A stretch of 64,000 nucleotides of DNA, from positions 11,101,427 through 11,165,426 of the forward strand of contig NC_045147.1 in assembly GCF_008831285.2 (NCBI RefSeq), given 5' to 3'. A model generated the notes under the pieces. It worked only from the letters and a program-made list of their open reading frames with translations. It was not told where the DNA came from and made no database searches. Source of the DNA: Nymphaea colorata (Eukaryota > Streptophyta > Magnoliopsida > Nymphaeales > Nymphaeaceae). Both the position numbers and the translations under genes were made by a program. Positions 59,170-64,000 of this stretch are shown here, one piece after another (the first letter of the stretch is position 1; the number at the start of each line of letters is the position of its first letter).

Positions 59170-59688
59170 TCACTGAGATTTCAAGTCCTGAGCTGAGTCC
59201 TGAAATATGTTTAATTTTCCTTCTATAGACCAGGTACTTTTCATCTGCAAAAACAGTTTCCAGTGTAAGAGAAATAATTGAATAAAAAAGAAAAGTACAA
59301 GCACTAGAAACAATTCTATAAGCAGTATCTAAAAGACTCACATTTGTTAAGCAGCTTTTCGGAATTGATAACCCTTAAGAGGATGAACACAAAAGTAAGA
59401 TATGATTTGTCATGCATCTTTAAGAACAAACAGAGTAAGGAACCTGGAAATTTCAATTATTGATTGAAGAAATTATGATAATCCTACCGAATAAAAAAAA
59501 ACACAAAGTAGGGGGGAGTTTTGATTGCCAGAAGATTGGATAACCTTGTCAGTTCCATAATATAATCACAGTACGTAAAGATAGAGGCAAAATTGCTTTG
59601 GCTCTTTCCAACATAGTGGTGGTAATCATGATATTCTGCACCTCCATAGAATGGAATAAATTTGTTGAGACTCCAGGGGAAATCATAC
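59170..59688 (-). pseudogene. SMO1-type methylsterol monooxygenase, 3' exons only (copy D)
   Basis: Exon 3 is 59545-59688 (144 nt, one short of 145) with an intact CCCAG acceptor. It encodes YDFPWSLNKFIPFYGG and EYHDYHHYVGKSQSNFAS, the most canonical exon 3 in the window. A one-base deletion near its 3' end (in the codons for YIYGTD) then shifts the frame. Exon 4 (59342-59373) is 32 nt, also one base short, with a resulting stop. Exon 5 (59170-59244) is full length and encodes a tail closely matching the intact gene (MKSTWSIEGK ... DLKSQ). Exons 1-2 would lie about 3.5 kb upstream (about 63 kb), but none is recognisable there. Confidence 0.85.
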
Positions 59689-61110
59689 CTGGGTAGAACA
59701 TGGACAGATGTTAACAGTTGATAAAGGAAAAAAAATTGCAGAGGTTGTAAGTTATAAGCCTAAAATGCCTCTTTAGGCATATAAGCAAGAAACAATAAAT
59801 AGACAAGATACTGCACATTTTCTTCCTAAAGAATAGCTTTCAGATTGTTATTTTTTTTTAATGAGAATTCAGCACAATCACAAAGTAACCAAGGAAAATA
59901 TTTAGGCCAGGTTTGGTAGCTGTAAAATGAGGATCTGAAGATGTTTCATCAAACATTTAATGCCTCCAATCCATCATATTCAGTTCATCAGCATCTCAGA
60001 AGCATGGATTTGGGAGATAGGATTGTGAGAGCAGAGATGAATGTGGAAATGGACCATTTTCAGCTACTTGAAGGAGAGGAGGATGTTAAGAAATCCATTA
60101 CATATCTTTTACATCTCCAGTCGTTTCTCCATCACAAACTCTTGCTCTCAAGCAGAGCCATAGCATTAAGGCACTTCTATGGAAGTACAAAGGTGACCAT
60201 TTGAACAAAAACATGGCTACCACTTCTGGTGCACAAATCGCTGAAATACATCCACTACCATCTCCCACAAATTAATGATCAAAATTTCAGTTGATGCACA
60301 AATTCTTAAAATTGCTGTGTGACTATAATGACACAATATGGAGCAACTACTGAATATTGCAAAACCTCCCTAAGTTACACTTTCCTCTTCTAGTGCTTTC
60401 TGCCAAAAGATTTGCCTACGCTATATAACAATTTATTTTTGAACCAAAGCTCTTCACTATTGATAATCAGAAAGACCATCTCTTCAAAGGAAACTAACAA
60501 TTGTTAGAGAAACATGAACACTTCTAAAGTTAAAAAAGGGGAAAGAGACAATTCAATCACAAAGTTCACTGGAAAATTATCCACTCTTTTGCTTTATTTT
60601 CATCCGAGTTTGCACATTCACGATCCAATAACATTGTCTGAATGGTAGCAACAAAACGAGGGGACTCTAAACTTCCAATTCAACATCAAATCTTTGTTCC
60701 TAGTCCAAATATTGGGCCACCAGTTAATTCTCTTGCTTAATTTGCCTGTCAATAAACTTTAGCAAAGAAGATTATATCCTTTTCAAGGTTTGTGTCAATC
60801 TGCTATTTCATTGTCTCCAGTAACAGTAGGAAAAAGTTGGCACGTACCTCCCCCTATAATAATTTCCTCATAGTTCTTTCATATTTTTTTCGTGTGGTTT
60901 ATACTGCCAAGTATTTTCTCTTTAGTTCCTTTTAATAATCCAAGAAAATAAAATTTTTTCAACTAACTTCATAGGATTATATATTTGGATTCACAGTCAT
61001 CCACCTTGTACTTTATTTTCTGACTAACAAAAATCTACAACAGGTGCTGTCACAACATAATGCAGCAGATACCATGACGAGTCAAATCTAAGGCAAAAAT
61101 TATTCTGCCA

Positions 61111-62121
61111 GCGGTCCCTAGGGACGTCCGCGGCATCAAAATTTCCTACAAGTACTAAAAATTTAATGAATATAAGAATGTAACTTCTAGATTGAGGAGC
61201 ATGATCCATAACTCTCATTGACTTACAAAAAAATACGAAGCTTATTTTTTTAAGACAATAATGTGCAAATTGTGTATTCAATAGTAGAACCTGATATCCA
61301 AACCACTAGCTTGATCTGGACCCCAAACATTGAAATACTGAAGTAGTTTTCGCAATAGCTAGTACATTGTTCATCTAGTCTAGCATAACAGAAGACTAGC
61401 TGTTTGTCTGATATCTTTAACGAAAAAAGTAGATGAACTCCGAAAAACTACACCTATAACAATACGATATTCAACACCATGCCAATGTATTGAATCCCTT
61501 AACCTAAAGTCTAAGCTTATGAAGAATGATAACATATAACTGCACCAGCTTAACAAGCTAAGGCAACTATGTTTTTCATGTGATGCACCCAGAAAATAGG
61601 AATCCGCATATTCATCAGCAGTTCGTGTTGCCCTCATCCAAAAAAATGGAAATTCCTTTGTACATGAAAAAATGACACTTCATCAAAAAGCAGAAATCCT
61701 CATATTCGGAAATTGTGACTAGGAAGCAGAAACCTTTCAAGAAGTCGACGTTCCGTGTCACAACAATTGCGGTCCCTCTGTATGGTATCTAGGATTCTTG
61801 TGTCCTGGCTTTAATCCCTGTTCATGGGAATTACAGTTCCTTTGTCAGACAATTTTCATTCCCATGTACATGAATTTTGACACCTCCCATTTTTCCATGT
61901 CCTACTACTGGATGCTTCTAGTCGATATTCTCCACTCTTGCATCAACTACTCCTAGCTTGAGGAAGTCATTCTACCAAGAGCACCTTCTTACGTAATTTT
62001 CGATAAAGGAATGCTTAATCACCTTGTTAAAAACGCACCACTCATAGAGGGTTTATACCAGAAAAAGGTCTATAAATGTCCACATGCATATGAGTTTGAC
62101 AATGGAAGAAGGGCTTACCTG
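61111..62121. other. Intergenic DNA, nothing recognised
   Basis: AT-rich. Minus ORFs at 61024-61281 and 61380-61637 have no recognisable domain. 61290-61330 still shows weak similarity to the end of the SMO1 segments. Confidence 0.35.
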
Positions 62122-62255
62122 AACACCCATTGCAGGAGGTGGCTTCAGAATGGTGGTGTCGCAGCAGACTTCGTGGGGATCTTTGCAAATGTTTGAAATT
62201 CCATTATCTTTTGAAGATTTGTCTGGTGCCAACGGGAGGGTTTTTTCTGAAGAGC
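62122..62255 (-). other. Possible internal exon of an unknown gene
   Basis: The minus frame reads SSEKTLPLAPDKSSKDNGIS, then NICKDPHEVCCDTTILKPPP and AMGVQ. It ends exactly at a strong donor (CAG|GTAAGC) and is preceded by a TTTAG/TTCAG acceptor-like sequence. The composition looks coding, but I recognise no family and found no partner exons. It may be an exon scrap. Confidence 0.25.
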
Positions 62256-63329
62256 TAAACAAGATTCTCCTTCGGATTAAACGACAGCACTCTCATTTCC
62301 TATTTTTCCATTCCATCGAAAAGCTCACCATGTCTGATTCCAGTTGGGGGAACACCAAATGGGCCAAATGGAATACTTGAATGATATAGACTCAAAAAAG
62401 CGTTAGTCCCGCCGCAAGATAAATGTCCTTTTAACTTTGGAAGTCGCGTAGTCGCATATATTGGTTGGATGAATGGGATTTGTGAAGTTTTCTCTTTAAT
62501 CCTGACATTTATTCCTTCCTTTATATTAGATTGCAGAGTATTCGTAGATCTGGTACCACTAGCTCTTGCAAGAATCCCTTGGATGTCCATGGCTGGCGTC
62601 TGTACTTAATGGCATGTTGTGTTACAGTAATATAGCTAGTTTTCTGTGAATCTCTGACTCACATTCTTACTCACGTTAATAGGCTAGGTGTGATTAGATG
62701 ACAAGGGTAGGACTATAATGTATTAAATGGCCCATGTCCTTAGCCGCACTACATAAGACTGGTGTTAATAGTCGAAAGCATGCTTTTATTAGAAGGCAAT
62801 TTGGGTCTCCTTGGCCCTGAGGGAGAAGTTTTTCATTCTTTTCGTGTGTTTTCCTAATTACTGCAAATAATTGGTAGCACAGGCTACCAAACTATAGTAT
62901 AGCCTCATGACGGGGAGAGAGGTATGCATCGAGAGGGTAATGACTACAATTCCCTTGGTGAGTAAGGGGTGTTTTTTTTATAAGAAAAAAAAAGTAGTGA
63001 AAAAATTAAAAGTCCAAAAAATATATTTTTTATATGTATGGTGCATGAAATTTCATGCATTAGTACGGTTAAAAGCTTAAAAGGTGAAAAGACTCAAAAG
63101 AACATTTGTTTTTTAATAATTTCAAAAATGAATCGTAAGGGCGCATGCAACTCTGTCTTGGGATGAAATGAAAAGTGGGCTCTAAGGCACGTCATGAGAG
63201 AAATGAAACTCAACATGGCTGAGGAAAATGAAACACAAGAAGAGTAGCCTAGCAGAGAAATGATGCTTGAAATCCCATTTCACGCCCTATCTAAGATAAT
63301 GTTCTGTAGCTTATGCATGTAAAAGTAGG
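62256..63329. other. Intergenic DNA, nothing recognised
   Basis: Mixed, mostly AT-rich DNA. A minus ORF at 62300-62590 (96 codons) has no recognisable domain. Confidence 0.35.
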
Positions 63330-63753
63330 GCTGCAAAATGTGTTGAGCCAACTTGGGTTGATTCGAACTCGCTTGAAAAAACTCAGCTCGTGCTTGACTT
63401 GTTTATAAACAGGCCAAGTTCGAGCTTACAAAGATACTCGAAATGATAAACAAGTTGAGTTCTAGTTTTAGGAACTCGACTCGACTTATAAACCAGTACT
63501 CTATATGATACTGCTAAATCGGTTTTAACCTTTAGGGTAAAAAATAAATTTTCACAAGTAACACGAGTTAAATGAGTTACATAAGTTAATGCATACACGA
63601 GTTAATTCCTAAACGAGTTAAATGGGTTAAACAAGTCGAGTTCGAGCTTAATTTTGTTTAGTCCAGTCGAACTCAATCTTATTATAAAGAGCTCGACTTG
63701 AGTTCGAGCTGAGCTCGAGCTCAAGTTTTTTGAGCCGAGTCAAGCTCGAGCTA
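63330..63753. repeat. GAGCTCGA-rich repeat, related to 55593-56020
   Basis: The same GAGCTCGAG/CTCGACTTG vocabulary as the hAT-like element at 55593-56020, starting near GTAGGGCTGCAAAATG. Clear terminal repeats and a target-site duplication were not found, so it is probably an older copy. Confidence 0.5.
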
Positions 63754-64000
63754 GCCAACATCTGAGTGGGCACTGGATCCACCAACTTCGCTTGCTTGTG
63801 AACAAACTGTGGGCCTGAGTGGTTGCCATATAATTGAAGCGCAATGTTTCCAACTGATGGTTGGAAAGAGAGACCTTTCGGTTTGGAAGAGGAAGTGTGA
63901 CCAAGAAGTTACAAAAATCCATAAGGCGGAAATTTGTGATGGATCTTCTTGTCATATGGTAACTGGAAATCATAATGGCCAAGTTACTGTTGAAAAACAT
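63754..64000 (+). other. Open frame running off the window edge
   Basis: The plus frame beginning CCA at 63754 (after an in-frame TAG) stays open to the last base, about 82 codons. It includes FQLMVGKRDLSVWKRKCDQE and VTKIHKAEICDGSSCHMV. No family recognised. The minus strand is also open here (63740-64000), so the true coding strand, if any, is uncertain. Confidence 0.25.

Larger units (their letters stand above)
57735..61110 (-). repeat. Duplicated SMO1 segment D
   Basis: It begins at ATACCGACATTTTATTGCCA (matching A at 16840) and contains the AATCAAACCCATAAAGCACC motif, SMO1 exons 5 to 3, and an end near GGCAAAAATTATTCTGCCAG (matching A near 20465). Same orientation as the other segments. 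Confidence 0.75.

Noticed and set aside
63000-63700. Exons 1-2 of SMO1 copy D at the expected distance upstream
   Set aside because: No HRLMH or HRVHH coding sequence was recognisable on the minus strand there; the stretch is mostly GAGCTCGA-rich repeat.

Overview
This window is nuclear DNA of a flowering plant. The evidence is a split methylsterol monooxygenase gene of plant SMO1 type with GT-AG introns, a single-exon gene of a plant hAT-derived family, GA/CT and TA microsatellites, and many short non-autonomous DNA transposons (Tourist/Harbinger-like, hAT-like, MULE-like) plus a LINE remnant. No bacterial-style operons, CRISPR arrays or phage genes were seen, and the species cannot be named from the sequence.

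Only two genes look intact, both on the minus strand. One is a domesticated hAT-transposase-like gene at 13493-15880. The other is an SMO1-type C-4 methylsterol oxidase at 45390-50489, which I assembled from five exons: 50160-50489, 49744-50069, 46049-46193, 45866-45898 and 45390-45464. They total 909 nt and encode 302 residues with all three histidine boxes. A possible small secreted protein (12620-12871) and a few weak ORFs complete the coding content.

Layout: 1-12.3 kb is AT-rich intergenic DNA with repeats (an 8-bp-TSD MITE at 2.7 kb, a 3 x 116 bp tandem array at 8.3 kb). 12.3-16.2 kb is the gene-bearing island. From about 16.8 kb to 61.1 kb the window is dominated by a same-orientation family of duplicated segments, each carrying the 3' part of the SMO1 gene and its downstream flank: A (16.8-21.1 kb), B (31.4-37.7 kb, with an exon 2 scrap at 40.0 kb), C (44.8-47.2 kb, belonging to the intact gene), E (52.0-54.9 kb, most decayed) and D (57.7-61.1 kb). 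A, B, D and E are broken by a lost splice acceptor, small deletions, frameshifts or a nonsense codon. Transposons have landed in these copies, and the paralogous copies serve as empty-site controls. The best case is a 1.83 kb Harbinger-like element in B with a TTA target-site duplication.

Other notable pieces are a joined scrap of plasma-membrane H+-ATPase and MAP65 coding sequence at 26.8-27.1 kb, a 1 kb degenerate minisatellite at 28.1-29.2 kb, a perfect 26-bp-arm hairpin at 36.95 kb, and a LINE reverse-transcriptase tail at 43.4-44.5 kb. I found no convincing new multi-gene system. The most informative structure is the decayed SMO1 segmental array.
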